From positions 2,170,001 through 2,234,000 of the forward strand of contig NZ_JAJMPA010000001.1 in assembly GCF_020991475.1 (NCBI RefSeq): a stretch of 64,000 nt of DNA, in the 5' to 3' direction. A program made the translations under genes and the position numbers. The DNA comes from Pedobacter sp. MC2016-14 (GTDB lineage Bacteria > Bacteroidota > Bacteroidia > Sphingobacteriales > Sphingobacteriaceae). Below the pieces are notes generated by a model that saw only the letters and a list, made by a program, of their open reading frames with translations, made no database searches and was not told the origin of the DNA. Below are positions 9,177 to 18,615 of this stretch, piece by piece. Within the stretch, counting starts at the first letter, position 1. Each line of letters starts with the position of its first letter.

Positions 9177-9489
9177 ATTTCTGAATTATAACTATAAATG
9201 TAAACATAAATTGTACCTACATTTTATTCAAAACTTCCTTTAAAGGTAATCGAAAAAATATCGGCCTTGAGTGTTCAAGTGCTTCAATTTTGTGTGAAAA
9301 ATGGATATTCGCTTAGTTTTCCATAAAATTTATGGATTATTTGAGTATTGTTGATCATATAATTGAGAATATGGAGATTTGTGGCTCATAAAAAATTACA
9401 TTCATAATTAAAACTGTAAGACGGCCGACCTTTAGGGGTTGGCCATTCTTATTTATAAACCGTCATACTCCTGCTCGTTTATTTGTAGG
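9177..9489. other. Divergent intergenic region with two dyads
   Basis: No credible gene is seen between the DUF4153 gene and the ECF promoter. The region holds a perfect 7-bp dyad, CCATAAA-A-TTTATGG (9321-9335). It also holds a hairpin, GGCCGACC (9423-9430) with GGTTGGCC (9437-9444), containing one G-T pair. A T run does not follow the hairpin closely, so it is not called a terminator. Confidence 0.5.
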
Positions 9490-9521
9490 TTTTGATAACT
9501 CCTAATGATATTGTATTTTTG
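9490..9521 (+). promoter_or_regulatory. Bacteroidota-type promoter for the ECF sigma gene
   Basis: TTTTG (9490-9494), a 19-nt spacer, then TATTTTTG (9514-9521), an exact match to the TTG/TAnnTTTG pattern used by the primary sigma factor of Bacteroidota. It lies about 40 nt before the start codon. This suggests the ECF gene is expressed by the housekeeping polymerase rather than by itself. Confidence 0.65.
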
Positions 9522-9560
9522 ATCTTACAGTGTCAGATTTTGAGCTGCGGGAATTAATGA

Positions 9561-10145
9561 ATGCATATGAATGCGGGGGCAGAATACAGTAAATTTCCTG
9601 ATGATAAATTGGCTCTATTAATGAGGGCAGGAGATCATGCGGCTTTTACAGAAATTTTCAATCGCTACAGCGCTATTCTTTATGCCCATGCCTATAATAA
9701 ACTTCGTGAAGAAAACGATGCGCGGGATGTTGTACAGGAGATGTTTATTAATTTATGGGCCAAAAAGGAGAACCTTGATGCTGCAAATAACCTCTCGGGC
9801 TATCTTTATACTGCCGTTAGAAATGGCATCTTTAATTTAATTAAGCACAAGAAGATTACATCTGCCTATGCAGAATCTTTTACCAGTTTAAATGAAGAAA
9901 CTGAGGTAATCACAGATTATCTGGTGAGAGAAAAACAGTTCGCAGCAATAATAGCTAATGAAATTGCAGCATTGCCGCCCAGAATGAGGGAGATTTTTGA
10001 ACTTCGTCAGAAAGAACACCTTAGTAACCGCGAAATTGCGCAGAAATTAGGTCTCGCAGAATCTACAGTGGCCGATCAGATGAAAAAAGCCTTAAAAACC
10101 TTAAGGGTAAGGCTAGGTTTAAGAATATTTACATTTTTTTTTTAA
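9561..10145 (+). CDS. ECF RNA polymerase sigma factor
   Basis: A 194-residue extracytoplasmic-function sigma factor. Region 2 spans about 25-95 (FTEIFNRYSAILYAHAY, DVVQEMFINLWAKKENL) and region 4 about 130-185 (LPPRMREIFELRQKEHLSNREIAQKLGLAESTV), a helix-turn-helix for the -35 element. It is followed 71 nt later by a FecR-like anti-sigma gene and then by SusC/SusD. This is the standard Bacteroidota arrangement in which substrate binding at the outer membrane releases the sigma factor. ATG 9561 is chosen; ATG 9567, two codons in, is equally possible. It ends in a run of Phe codons. Confidence 0.93.
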   Translation: MHMNAGAEYSKFPDDKLALLMRAGDHAAFTEIFNRYSAILYAHAYNKLREENDARDVVQEMFINLWAKKENLDAANNLSGYLYTAVRNGIFNLIKHKKITSAYAESFTSLNEETEVITDYLVREKQFAAIIANEIAALPPRMREIFELRQKEHLSNREIAQKLGLAESTVADQMKKALKTLRVRLGLRIFTFFF

Positions 10146-10216
10146 TCTGCATCCCCAATCTGTTTAGTTGAGTTGTATTACTTATATACGACTAATACTA
10201 TATACTGATTTTTGAT

Positions 10217-11350
10217 ATGCAAGACCATAAATTCAAAGAATTACTAGAGAAATATAGCAATGGCAATTGTACTGCTGAGGAAATTTCCTGGTTGGAATCT
10301 GCATACCTAAAATGGAATGTTAATGGTGGTAAGGCACTTTCTGAACAACAAATCTACATTGCACAGCAAATAATGTGGGGAAAGATTACCGAGGCGACCA
10401 GCCCGAAGATTACTAAAGTTAAGTTGTGGCCGCGCATTGCGGTTGCTGCAGCTATTCTTGTTGTACTCTCTACGGGTCTTATCTTTTATTTTAATACAGA
10501 ATCTGCTGCCAAACGTGAAGCTGAATTACAGGCCGCGACAAAATCAATATCAACTGGTGGTGATAAAGCCGTACTGACGCTGGCCGGAGGCAAAAAAATA
10601 AATTTAACAGATGCTGGGATTGGGAATATAGCTAAGGAAGCAGGGGTAAGTATTACAAAGTCTAAAGATGGCCAGTTGGTTTACACTATAATAGATCAAC
10701 CGGATGCCAGGTCCGCAGAGATTTCCTATAATTCCATTGCCACGCCTATGGGGGGCAAATATAAAGTAGTACTCCCCGATGGAACAAATGTTTGGTTAAA
10801 TGCCGCTTCGTCTTTAAGATATCCTTCTACATTTTCTGGAGCAGGACAACGACGCGTGGAATTGCGCGGAGAAGCCTATTTTGAGGTTTTTCATAATGAA
10901 GCACAACCATTCATAGTAAAAACGGCAGTGCAGGAGATAGAGGTATTGGGTACACATTTTAATGTGAATGCTTATGATGATGAGCCGCTGGCTAAAACTA
11001 CTTTGCTGGAAGGGAGTGTGAGGCTCAATGGAAATACGTTGCTTAAGCCCGGACAACAAGGAGTTAGCAAAGATAAAGCGGTAACTGTGCAGGATGTTGA
11101 TGTTGCAACTTTTGTGGATTGGAAAAATGGAGATTTTTCTTTTGCAGGTGATGACTTTAAAAGTGTAATGAGGAAAATAGCCCGCTGGTATGATGTAGAT
11201 ATTTTTTATGATCAATCTGTACCAGAGCGTATAAAATTAGGTGGATGGATGTCGCGTTCTAAAAATATCTCGTCCATATTAAAACTAATAGAATCAACAG
11301 GAAAAGTGCATTTTAAAATCGAAGGAAGGAGGATAACCGTATATAAATAA
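10217..11350 (+). CDS. FecR-family anti-sigma factor
   Basis: A 377-residue single-pass membrane protein. The cytoplasmic anti-sigma part (about 1-70) begins with the typical LLEKYSNGNCTAEE motif, followed by a transmembrane helix (about 72-92). The periplasmic FecR domain (about 170-275) includes the core GEAYFEV and VLGTHFNVNAY, and a C-terminal DUF4974 domain covers about 300-377. It should hold the neighbouring ECF sigma factor inactive until contacted by the STN domain of the downstream SusC. All regions expected for a functional signalling anti-sigma are present. Confidence 0.93.
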   Translation: MQDHKFKELLEKYSNGNCTAEEISWLESAYLKWNVNGGKALSEQQIYIAQQIMWGKITEATSPKITKVKLWPRIAVAAAILVVLSTGLIFYFNTESAAKREAELQAATKSISTGGDKAVLTLAGGKKINLTDAGIGNIAKEAGVSITKSKDGQLVYTIIDQPDARSAEISYNSIATPMGGKYKVVLPDGTNVWLNAASSLRYPSTFSGAGQRRVELRGEAYFEVFHNEAQPFIVKTAVQEIEVLGTHFNVNAYDDEPLAKTTLLEGSVRLNGNTLLKPGQQGVSKDKAVTVQDVDVATFVDWKNGDFSFAGDDFKSVMRKIARWYDVDIFYDQSVPERIKLGGWMSRSKNISSILKLIESTGKVHFKIEGRRITVYK

Positions 11351-11381
11351 CTACTATTCGAAACGGTTTATCTGAAAAGAA

Positions 11382-11408
11382 ACCAGAAGTGCTGGAAACA
11401 CTTCTGGT
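11382..11408 (+). other. Perfect hairpin between fecR-like and susC-like genes
   Basis: ACCAGAAGTG (11382-11391) is exactly complementary to CACTTCTGGT (11399-11408), with a 7-nt loop. No T run follows, so it is not a standard terminator. It could adjust mRNA stability or reduce read-through between the regulatory and transport genes. Confidence 0.55.
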
Positions 11409-11465
11409 GGATTAGGAATAAGCCATAATATTTTTTGTCAAACGTATCAACTTAAACCATTACAA

Positions 11466-14400
11466 ATGTATAAAAATTATACCAGGAAACCGGGTATGCC
11501 GTTCGGCTGTATCCATAAAATTTTGTTAATTATGCGTTTAACCGCCGTCTTTTTAATTGCTGCTATTATGCAGGTAAGTGCTTCGTCTTACGGACAGAAG
11601 ATTACGCTTAGTAAAAAGAACGCATCGTTAATCAGTATATTCAAAGAAATAAGAACTCAAAGTGGCTATGATTTCTTGTTTGACCGTGAGGTTATCGAGA
11701 AAGTAGGCGCTGTAAATATTAATGTAAGCAATGCAACTCTGGATGAGGTGCTAAAAAGTTGCTTAACCTCGCAACCACTTACTTATAGTATAGAAGATAA
11801 AACAGTGGTTATTAAAGAAAAGGCTTTCCTTGAAAAACTTTCCAGTCTGTTTGTTCAGGATTTGATCGTAAATGGAGTTGTAAATGATGAAAATGGTATG
11901 CCGCTACCCGGTGTCTCAGTGATGCTAAAAGGTACTAACATTGTTAGGGTTACCAATGCAAGAGGAACTTTTGCCTTACAGGCCCCCAATGCCAATTCAA
12001 TATTGGTGCTAAGTTATTTGGGATATAAAACCAAAGAAGTCGCTGTCGCTGAGAAAGTGTCTGTTAACATGGAACTTGATCCGGGAAAGCTAGATGAGGT
12101 TTTGGTGATAGGTTATGGTACTACAACCCGTAGGTTTAATACAGGTTCACAATCAGGTATAAGTGCAAAAGATTTAGAGAAACAACCAGTAACCAATGTA
12201 TTGCAAGCACTTCAAGGGCGCTTGGCTGGTGTTACATTAACACAAACTAATGGTCTACCAGGCGCTGGAATTAATGTGCAAATTCGTGGCGCAAATGGGA
12301 TTGGTTTACTCGGCGTTAAACCAAATCGTCCTTTATACATAATTGATGGCGTGCCTTATCTTGCTGAATCGATTAATACTGCTACGAATGTACTTTCTTC
12401 TCGGTCAAATTTAGTTTTGCCATCGGCGGAAGGAAATACAAGCCCAATGAATTCTATTAATCCCGCTGATATTGAAAATATAGAGGTATTAAAAGATGCT
12501 GATGCTACAGCTATATATGGGTCAAGGGGAGGAAATGGTGTTATTTTAATTACTACCAAAAAGGGTAAAGCAGGAAAGACTAAATTCAGCGTTAATGCTT
12601 CCACAGGTGCTTCGAATGTAACGCATTTTGTAGAAACTGTTGGTACAGAACAATATCTGGCACTTAGAAGAAAAGCATTTGCTAATAATACTGTTGCTGG
12701 ACAACCAACAGCGGCAAATGCTCCAGATTTGGTAAGTTGGGATCAAAATGGTTATACCGATTTTCAAAGACTAATGTTAGGTAATACTGCAAAGACCAAC
12801 GATGTAAATGCAAATTTATCTGGTGGAGATGCGCAAACCAATTTCTATATCGGAGGAAATTATCATAAAGAAGGAAATGTGTATCCAGGTGGGCAAGGTT
12901 ATGAGCGCGGTGGTGGTAGGTTTAATTTAAACCATGCATCGTTTAATCAGCGTTTTAATTTGTCACTATCTGCAATGTATTCAACAGATAAAAATAACAT
13001 CTCCACTACTGATTTGGCGACTTATGCATACAGTCTTCCACCAAATTTTCCACTTTACAGAGCGGACGGAGGTTTAAACTGGGATGGTTTTATAAACAAC
13101 CCTATGGGTTATTTGTTGCAAACAAATGATAACCGTACTTCAAATTTGCTTACTAATTTGACCTTAAAATATACCTTACTAAAGGGACTTGACATTAAAT
13201 CCAATGTTGGATACGGTAAAAGTGATATGAATCAGGTGGTTATAAGACCATTAGCATCACTGAGTACAAATTCTAATCCCACATCTGGCACTGCTGCATT
13301 TGTTTACAACTACACAAATAACTATATTGTAGAACCACAAGTTACTTACAATACCAAAATTGGCAAAGGGACTTTGAACACATTAGCAGGTGGCTCTTAT
13401 CAGTTCAAACAGTCCAAAATGCCATACTATACCAGCGCCTCTGGTTACACATCTGATGATTTATTGAGAACTGTTGCAGCAGCAACAATCGTAAGCACAA
13501 CCAGCAATTCAGTGGATTATAAATACGCCTCTTTATTCGGCCGGCTAAATTATAATTATGATGGAAAATATATTTTCAATGCTAATTTTAGGAGAGATGG
13601 TTCATCAAGATTTGGTCCTGCAAATAAATTCGGTAATTTTGGGTCAGTAGGAGCTGCCTGGATCTTTTCAGAAGAACAGTTTTTAAAAGATAGATTTAGC
13701 TGGTTTAGTTTTGGTAAACTCAGGAGTAGTTATGGTATAGTGGGAAGCGACGAGATAGACAATTATGGATATCTTGATACTTATACTAATTCAACTTATG
13801 TATTTGCTGGTTCTACAGGTCTTAATCCAACTCGTTTGGCAAATCCTGATTTTCAATGGGAAGAGACTAAAAAATTAGACATTGGGTTAGAACTAGGATT
13901 TTTAAAGGATCGTCTATCATTTACTGCAAATTACTACCGTAACAGAACTGGAAATCAATTGTTGAATGCAACAATCAGCGCACAGGCTGGCCTTCCAGGC
14001 CCTCAAACTAACTTGCCTGCCACAGTGCAAAACTCGGGATGGGAATTTACCGTAAATACTACAAATATCCAAAAGAAGGATTTTAAATGGACTTCGTCAT
14101 TCAACATCAGTCAAAATAAGAATAAATTACTTTCTTTTGATAATATAGAGAAATCTGCTTATTTAACTACCTATATCGTAGGTAATCCGATTAGCTCTTA
14201 TTATTTATACGAGTACAAGGGTATTGATCCTTTAACCAATCTGCCTTCTTTGACAGATTTTAATAACAGCGGAAGTATCTCCGGAGGTTTTGCAGCTACA
14301 GGACGTGGGGATCGCTACTATGCAGGTACGTCTTATCCTAAGTTTTTTGGAGGTTTAACTAATGCTCTAACTTACAAGGGCGTTACGTTAGATTTTACCT

Positions 14401-14822
14401 TCCAATTTGTGAAACAAAAAGGAATAAGCTTATTGTCATCTTCATTTTACCCTCCAGGTTATTTCAGCAATGCTGCCTTGAGTGTAGTAAACGACTACCT
14501 TGCGTTAGGATCTCAGGATTATTTAGTTAGTGCAGGTACAAGAGGACCAGCTGGTAATGCTTCTTTTATAGCATATTCAGATTATACCGGATCAGATGCT
14601 TCGTTAGTTGATGCTTCTTTTATAAGAATGAAAAATGTGAATTTATCGTATGTACTACCAACAAAATGGCTGTCAAAAATAGATGCTCAAACCATTAGGA
14701 TATATGTACAAGCTCAGAATTTATTTACCATCACAAACTACGAAGGTTTTGACCCCGAATCTCAAGGTGTAGCAACTCCACCCTTGCGCACCATAACAGC
14801 AGGTTTACAGTTAACTTTTTAA
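11466..14822 (+). CDS. SusC/RagA-family TonB-linked outer-membrane receptor with STN domain
   Basis: A 1118-residue outer-membrane importer. Order of parts: signal sequence (about 15-45), STN signalling domain (about 48-120; ITLSKKNASLISIFKEI and NATLDEVLKSCL), carboxypeptidase-regulatory-like domain (about 135-210), the SusC motif KLDEVLVIGYGTT, plug domain (DGVPYL, DADATAIYGSRGGNGVI), then a 22-strand type barrel ending in RTITAGLQLTF. With SusD it would form a pedal-bin transporter powered by TonB. The STN domain predicts signalling to the adjacent FecR. No glycoside hydrolase is nearby, so the substrate need not be a glycan. Confidence 0.95.
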   Translation: MYKNYTRKPGMPFGCIHKILLIMRLTAVFLIAAIMQVSASSYGQKITLSKKNASLISIFKEIRTQSGYDFLFDREVIEKVGAVNINVSNATLDEVLKSCLTSQPLTYSIEDKTVVIKEKAFLEKLSSLFVQDLIVNGVVNDENGMPLPGVSVMLKGTNIVRVTNARGTFALQAPNANSILVLSYLGYKTKEVAVAEKVSVNMELDPGKLDEVLVIGYGTTTRRFNTGSQSGISAKDLEKQPVTNVLQALQGRLAGVTLTQTNGLPGAGINVQIRGANGIGLLGVKPNRPLYIIDGVPYLAESINTATNVLSSRSNLVLPSAEGNTSPMNSINPADIENIEVLKDADATAIYGSRGGNGVILITTKKGKAGKTKFSVNASTGASNVTHFVETVGTEQYLALRRKAFANNTVAGQPTAANAPDLVSWDQNGYTDFQRLMLGNTAKTNDVNANLSGGDAQTNFYIGGNYHKEGNVYPGGQGYERGGGRFNLNHASFNQRFNLSLSAMYSTDKNNISTTDLATYAYSLPPNFPLYRADGGLNWDGFINNPMGYLLQTNDNRTSNLLTNLTLKYTLLKGLDIKSNVGYGKSDMNQVVIRPLASLSTNSNPTSGTAAFVYNYTNNYIVEPQVTYNTKIGKGTLNTLAGGSYQFKQSKMPYYTSASGYTSDDLLRTVAAATIVSTTSNSVDYKYASLFGRLNYNYDGKYIFNANFRRDGSSRFGPANKFGNFGSVGAAWIFSEEQFLKDRFSWFSFGKLRSSYGIVGSDEIDNYGYLDTYTNSTYVFAGSTGLNPTRLANPDFQWEETKKLDIGLELGFLKDRLSFTANYYRNRTGNQLLNATISAQAGLPGPQTNLPATVQNSGWEFTVNTTNIQKKDFKWTSSFNISQNKNKLLSFDNIEKSAYLTTYIVGNPISSYYLYEYKGIDPLTNLPSLTDFNNSGSISGGFAATGRGDRYYAGTSYPKFFGGLTNALTYKGVTLDFTFQFVKQKGISLLSSSFYPPGYFSNAALSVVNDYLALGSQDYLVSAGTRGPAGNASFIAYSDYTGSDASLVDASFIRMKNVNLSYVLPTKWLSKIDAQTIRIYVQAQNLFTITNYEGFDPESQGVATPPLRTITAGLQLTF

Positions 14823-14834
14823 AACCCAGAAATT

Positions 14835-16262
14835 ATGTCAAAATCCATATATACCATAATGACAGGCTTCCTTACACTAATAATGATAATTAGTTCAGGT
14901 TGCGAAAAAATTATAGATATCGACGCACCTCTAAACCAAGTGCCAAGTGAGTTGGTATACGCTTCAGATAAACTAGCAACAAGTGCCCGTTCAGGTATGT
15001 TCAGCGGCCTGGCTTTAAGTACCACGCAACAGCAAAACCTTACTGTTTACAGTTCTCTACAGGCAGATGATTTACTATATCTTGCTACAGTACTTACTCA
15101 ACAAGAATACAATAATAATACTTACAATTTGGCGAGTAGCGGACAGGCTGGTTTGTTTTCGGATTGGTATGCAATTATTTACCGGGCCAATTCTGTTATC
15201 GAAGGCTTGGCTACTTCAACGGGTACATCTGCTCAAATCCGTAAACAATATACCGCTGAAGCAAAATTTATTCGTGCATACTGTTATTTCAACCTTGTTA
15301 ATACTTTTGGAGACGTACCTCTAGTACTCGAAACCAATTCAAATGTTACTGCTTTTTTACCAAAAGAATCAACTGCTAACATATATGCAAAAATAATAAC
15401 TGATCTTACAGAGGCAAAGGCAGACTTGTTGCTGGATTATTCAGCAACGGCTAGTGACCGTGCTGGTGTAAACAGATATACTGCCGCAGCTTTATTAGCA
15501 AGGGTGTATATGTTTACTGGCAACTACGTTGCTGCGGAAGCGAATGCATCTGAAGTACTTGCTGTGGTTAGTCCAACTAGTTTATACAACTTAATCCCAA
15601 AAGCAAATCTTGGTACAGGAGTATTTGTTAAAAACAGCGCTGAGACGATATGGCAAATGTCACCGCCTTTGGTTGCTACAAGCCAATATACTGTTGAAGG
15701 ATCCACCTTTCTCCCGAGCGGCACAACATTATCTACCTTTGCTTATCGTATCAGTCCTGATTTTACGGCATTATTTGAGGCAACTGACGTTAGACGTACA
15801 CTGTGGATGAGTGATACTAATTTCTCTGGTGTCACTTACAGTGTTCCTTTCAAATATAAGTATCGAACACAAGCGTTGGCAGTGGCTGCTAATGTCAGTG
15901 AAGCACAAGTCGTGATGCGTGTTGCAGAACAGTACCTGATTCGCGCAGAGGCAAGAGCTAGAATTGGCACTAATTTAACAGGCGCAAGAGATGACTTGAA
16001 TGTGATTCGTACCAGAGCAGGAGCTAGTGTGAGTACTTCTACTGTACAGGGGACATTGCTCACTGAAATTGCTTTAGAAAATCGTAAGGAACTATTTTGT
16101 GAGCAGGCTTTCCGATGGTTCAACCTGAAACGTACAGGTCAAGCTGATATTGTAATTGGTACTTTAAAACCAAGTTATAAGCCTACTGCTAAACTTTTGC
16201 CTTTCCCTACGGCAGCGACTGATGCAAATCCTAACTTAAAACAAAATCCAGGATATTTATAA
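14835..16262 (+). CDS. SusD/RagB-family substrate-binding lipoprotein
   Basis: A 475-residue outer-membrane lipoprotein with lipobox ISSGC (Cys 23). TPR-like helices include AEAKFIRAYCYFNLVNTFGDVPL, the hallmark of SusD proteins, and the C-terminal RKELFCEQAFRWFNLKRTGQA stretch is also characteristic. It forms the lid of the SusC barrel encoded 12 nt upstream and binds the imported substrate. Downstream genes follow with gaps of only 3-17 nt, indicating one operon. Confidence 0.95.
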   Translation: MSKSIYTIMTGFLTLIMIISSGCEKIIDIDAPLNQVPSELVYASDKLATSARSGMFSGLALSTTQQQNLTVYSSLQADDLLYLATVLTQQEYNNNTYNLASSGQAGLFSDWYAIIYRANSVIEGLATSTGTSAQIRKQYTAEAKFIRAYCYFNLVNTFGDVPLVLETNSNVTAFLPKESTANIYAKIITDLTEAKADLLLDYSATASDRAGVNRYTAAALLARVYMFTGNYVAAEANASEVLAVVSPTSLYNLIPKANLGTGVFVKNSAETIWQMSPPLVATSQYTVEGSTFLPSGTTLSTFAYRISPDFTALFEATDVRRTLWMSDTNFSGVTYSVPFKYKYRTQALAVAANVSEAQVVMRVAEQYLIRAEARARIGTNLTGARDDLNVIRTRAGASVSTSTVQGTLLTEIALENRKELFCEQAFRWFNLKRTGQADIVIGTLKPSYKPTAKLLPFPTAATDANPNLKQNPGYL

Positions 16263-16265
16263 AGT

Positions 16266-16568
16266 ATGGGTAATTTTATAAACAGTAAAGCCAGGCTTTT
16301 TAGCCTGGCTACTGCTACCCTACTGTTTGGCGCAGGGCTTCATTCTTGTGCATTATTTGATGACAAGAACAAAAAAAAGATAGCTGCTACATTGCTGTAT
16401 TCAAATGTAAAAGCTTTAGCATTTGCACACCTGAAGGACTTGCGTACTGATATTTCACGTGGTATTATAAAAACTAAAGATCAGGATACAAAAATTCACC
16501 TCCAATATTTAAAGCAAATGCTGGATAAAATTGTAGAGGAGTCACCAATTCCTGGATTAAATTACTAA
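16266..16568 (+). CDS. Small lipoprotein, unknown
   Basis: A 100-residue protein starting 3 nt after the SusD stop. It has an N-terminal hydrophobic segment and lipobox-like LHSC (Cys 28), then a charged helical domain (KNKKKIAATLLYSNVKALAFAH). No family is recognised. Its tight fit between susD and the TlpA gene makes it a likely working part of the same uptake or export system. Confidence 0.65.
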   Translation: MGNFINSKARLFSLATATLLFGAGLHSCALFDDKNKKKIAATLLYSNVKALAFAHLKDLRTDISRGIIKTKDQDTKIHLQYLKQMLDKIVEESPIPGLNY

Positions 16569-16579
16569 ATAAGTACCTC

Positions 16580-17674
16580 ATGGATACATTTTTTAAAGTA
16601 GTATACAAAGTGTTCAGTTTATTCGTATTCTGGCTAACACCCCTGTTGGGCTTTAGCCAGAATGCTTATAATTTAAAGGGAGAGGTGGTAGCGGCTGACG
16701 GTACTGAATTTTTCCTTACCTATAAAATAGGGGCAGAGAAAGTGCAAGAAACAGGACTGTCTCTTGCCAATAAGTTTAGCATCAAAGGAAGCCTGCCTGA
16801 GCCTGTAATATGTACCCTGAGTAATTCAGCCAATAAGCAAATCAGGATTTTTGTAGCGGAAAACTCAACAATGGTCGTTGCAGGAAAGGTTGATCAGCTT
16901 TTTAACGCTTTGATCACCAATTCTAAGGAAAATGAGTTGTATAATACATTTAAGAATAAAAGATTTGAATTGGTAAGTGACTACCGCAAAATGGTTAAAG
17001 CTGTTAATGGTGATTTAAAAGACAAAACCAGCAATGCATCCATTGTTTTGCAACAAAGACAGGATAGTTTGCTTGCTGCCATTACAAAATCCAATCCTGA
17101 TAATGTAGCAACAGCAATGATAACTAGTGATCTATATATGACCAGGACTGATCGTATGGAGGTTTCTAAGTACTTCAAATTACTTTCTCCAAGGGTGCAG
17201 CAATCTTTTTATGGTAAGCGGATAGCTGGCTTCCTTAAGGCGGGTAAAAACATAGCAATAGGGAATTTAGCACCAGATTTTGCATTGAAGGATACTGAAG
17301 GTAGGACTATACGCTTGTCTGACTATAAAGGCAGTTACGTATTTGTAGATTTTTGGGCCAGCTGGTGTGGCCCCTGCCGTAAGGAAAATCCCACTATTGT
17401 TAAATGTTATCAAAACTATGCTTCTGATTCCTTGAAATTTTTAGGTGTTTCACTTGATGCGGATGCTACATCCTGGAGAACTGCTATCAAGACAGATCAA
17501 TTGCCCTGGCCGCAGTTAAATGATCCCGAGTCAACCAATGGAATTGCCGCCGGACTTTATGGCATCCGGGCATTGCCATTTAATTTTATGATTGATCCTA
17601 AAGGTAAAATTATCGCCTTGGGTTTAAGAGGTGAAGCATTAGAAGAAAAGATAAAATCCTTAAAGGGTAACTAA
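16580..17674 (+). CDS. TlpA-like thioredoxin-fold protein with N-terminal DUF4369-like domain
   Basis: A 364-residue exported protein with a signal sequence (about 1-26), a beta-rich N-terminal domain (about 28-115) resembling DUF4369, a helical linker, and a C-terminal thioredoxin domain (about 225-364). The redox motif WCGPC is at about 262-266 and the cis-Pro is in RALPFNFM. Such proteins act as periplasmic thiol-disulfide reductases or resistance factors near outer-membrane uptake systems. Its presence in the SusCD operon suggests a cysteine-containing substrate or partner, which is inference. Confidence 0.9.
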   Translation: MDTFFKVVYKVFSLFVFWLTPLLGFSQNAYNLKGEVVAADGTEFFLTYKIGAEKVQETGLSLANKFSIKGSLPEPVICTLSNSANKQIRIFVAENSTMVVAGKVDQLFNALITNSKENELYNTFKNKRFELVSDYRKMVKAVNGDLKDKTSNASIVLQQRQDSLLAAITKSNPDNVATAMITSDLYMTRTDRMEVSKYFKLLSPRVQQSFYGKRIAGFLKAGKNIAIGNLAPDFALKDTEGRTIRLSDYKGSYVFVDFWASWCGPCRKENPTIVKCYQNYASDSLKFLGVSLDADATSWRTAIKTDQLPWPQLNDPESTNGIAAGLYGIRALPFNFMIDPKGKIIALGLRGEALEEKIKSLKGN

Positions 17675-17691
17675 TTTTAATCATTAAATGA

Positions 17692-18615
17692 ATGGATAAC
17701 AAGATTGTAAAAATCACCAACCTTTCTCATCGTTATGGCACTGCCTGGGCCATCCGCGACATTAATTTTGAGATCAATGAACTTGGTGTACTCGGTTTAC
17801 TTGGTTCAAACGGAGCAGGTAAGTCTACCACCATGAACATTATGTGTGGCGTGCTCAATCAGACCGAAGGTAGTGTAGAAGTAGGTGGATACATGATGCA
17901 CAAGGATCCTATTGATGCGAAAAAGCTGATTGGCTTTCTTCCGCAAAATGCACCACTTTATATGGACCTTACCGTAAAAGAATATTTAACGCAATGTGCT
18001 TTTCTGCGGCTAATTGAGCGTAAAAACGTAGAATCGGCAGTTGATAAAGCAATGGCCAAATGTGGTGTGTCACATTTTAAAAACCGTTTAATTTCAAATT
18101 TATCTGGTGGATATAAACAGCGTGTGGGAATTGCGCAAGCCATCATTCATGAACCCAAATTGGTTGTTTTAGATGAGCCTACAAATGGGCTGGACCCCAA
18201 CCAGATTTTTGAGGTTCGTAAGCTGATCAAAGAGGTAGGAGAAGAAAAGGCAGTTATTTTTTCCTCTCATATCCTGTCAGAAATACAGGCCACTTGTACT
18301 CAAGTCAAAATGATTGAAAACGGAACCATGGTATTCTCTGATACTATGGAAGCCTTTGACAATTATATAGAACCAGATAGTTTGATTACCACAATGCTCA
18401 ATCCTCCAGCTGTTGCTACCCTTCAAGGTCTTAACGGAGTAAATGCAGTAGAAGTGCTGGGTCCAACAAAGTTCAGGATCAGGTTTGATGCAGGGCAAGA
18501 GATTAGCGAACGGCTAATTCAAACGAGCGCTGACAATGGGTGGCGGATGAAAGAGATTACATTGGAAAAAAGTTCCCTGGACCAAATTTTTGCACAACTA
18601 TCTAATAAAAAATGA
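17692..18615 (+). CDS. ABC transporter ATP-binding protein, GldA-like
   Basis: A 307-residue ATPase with Walker A LGSNGAGKST, signature LSGGYKQRVGIAQAI, Walker B LVVLDEPTNGLDPNQ and H-loop SSHIL. It also has a C-terminal extension of about 90 residues, as in GldA/ABC-2 exporter ATPases. The stop overlaps the start of the permease gene in an ATGA junction (18612-18615), so the two are translationally coupled. In flavobacteria GldA works with GldF and GldG in gliding motility; here the pair sits behind a SusCD module, so another cargo is quite possible. Confidence 0.9.
   Translation: MDNKIVKITNLSHRYGTAWAIRDINFEINELGVLGLLGSNGAGKSTTMNIMCGVLNQTEGSVEVGGYMMHKDPIDAKKLIGFLPQNAPLYMDLTVKEYLTQCAFLRLIERKNVESAVDKAMAKCGVSHFKNRLISNLSGGYKQRVGIAQAIIHEPKLVVLDEPTNGLDPNQIFEVRKLIKEVGEEKAVIFSSHILSEIQATCTQVKMIENGTMVFSDTMEAFDNYIEPDSLITTMLNPPAVATLQGLNGVNAVEVLGPTKFRIRFDAGQEISERLIQTSADNGWRMKEITLEKSSLDQIFAQLSNKK

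Noticed and set aside
9302..9355. A 17-codon ORF between the DUF4153 and ECF genes
   Set aside because: No regulatory hairpin linked to it, no codon bias, and no downstream gene within attenuator distance.
9423..9444. Hairpin as a terminator
   Set aside because: The stem is good but no continuous T run follows on either strand, and no upstream gene on the + strand needs it.
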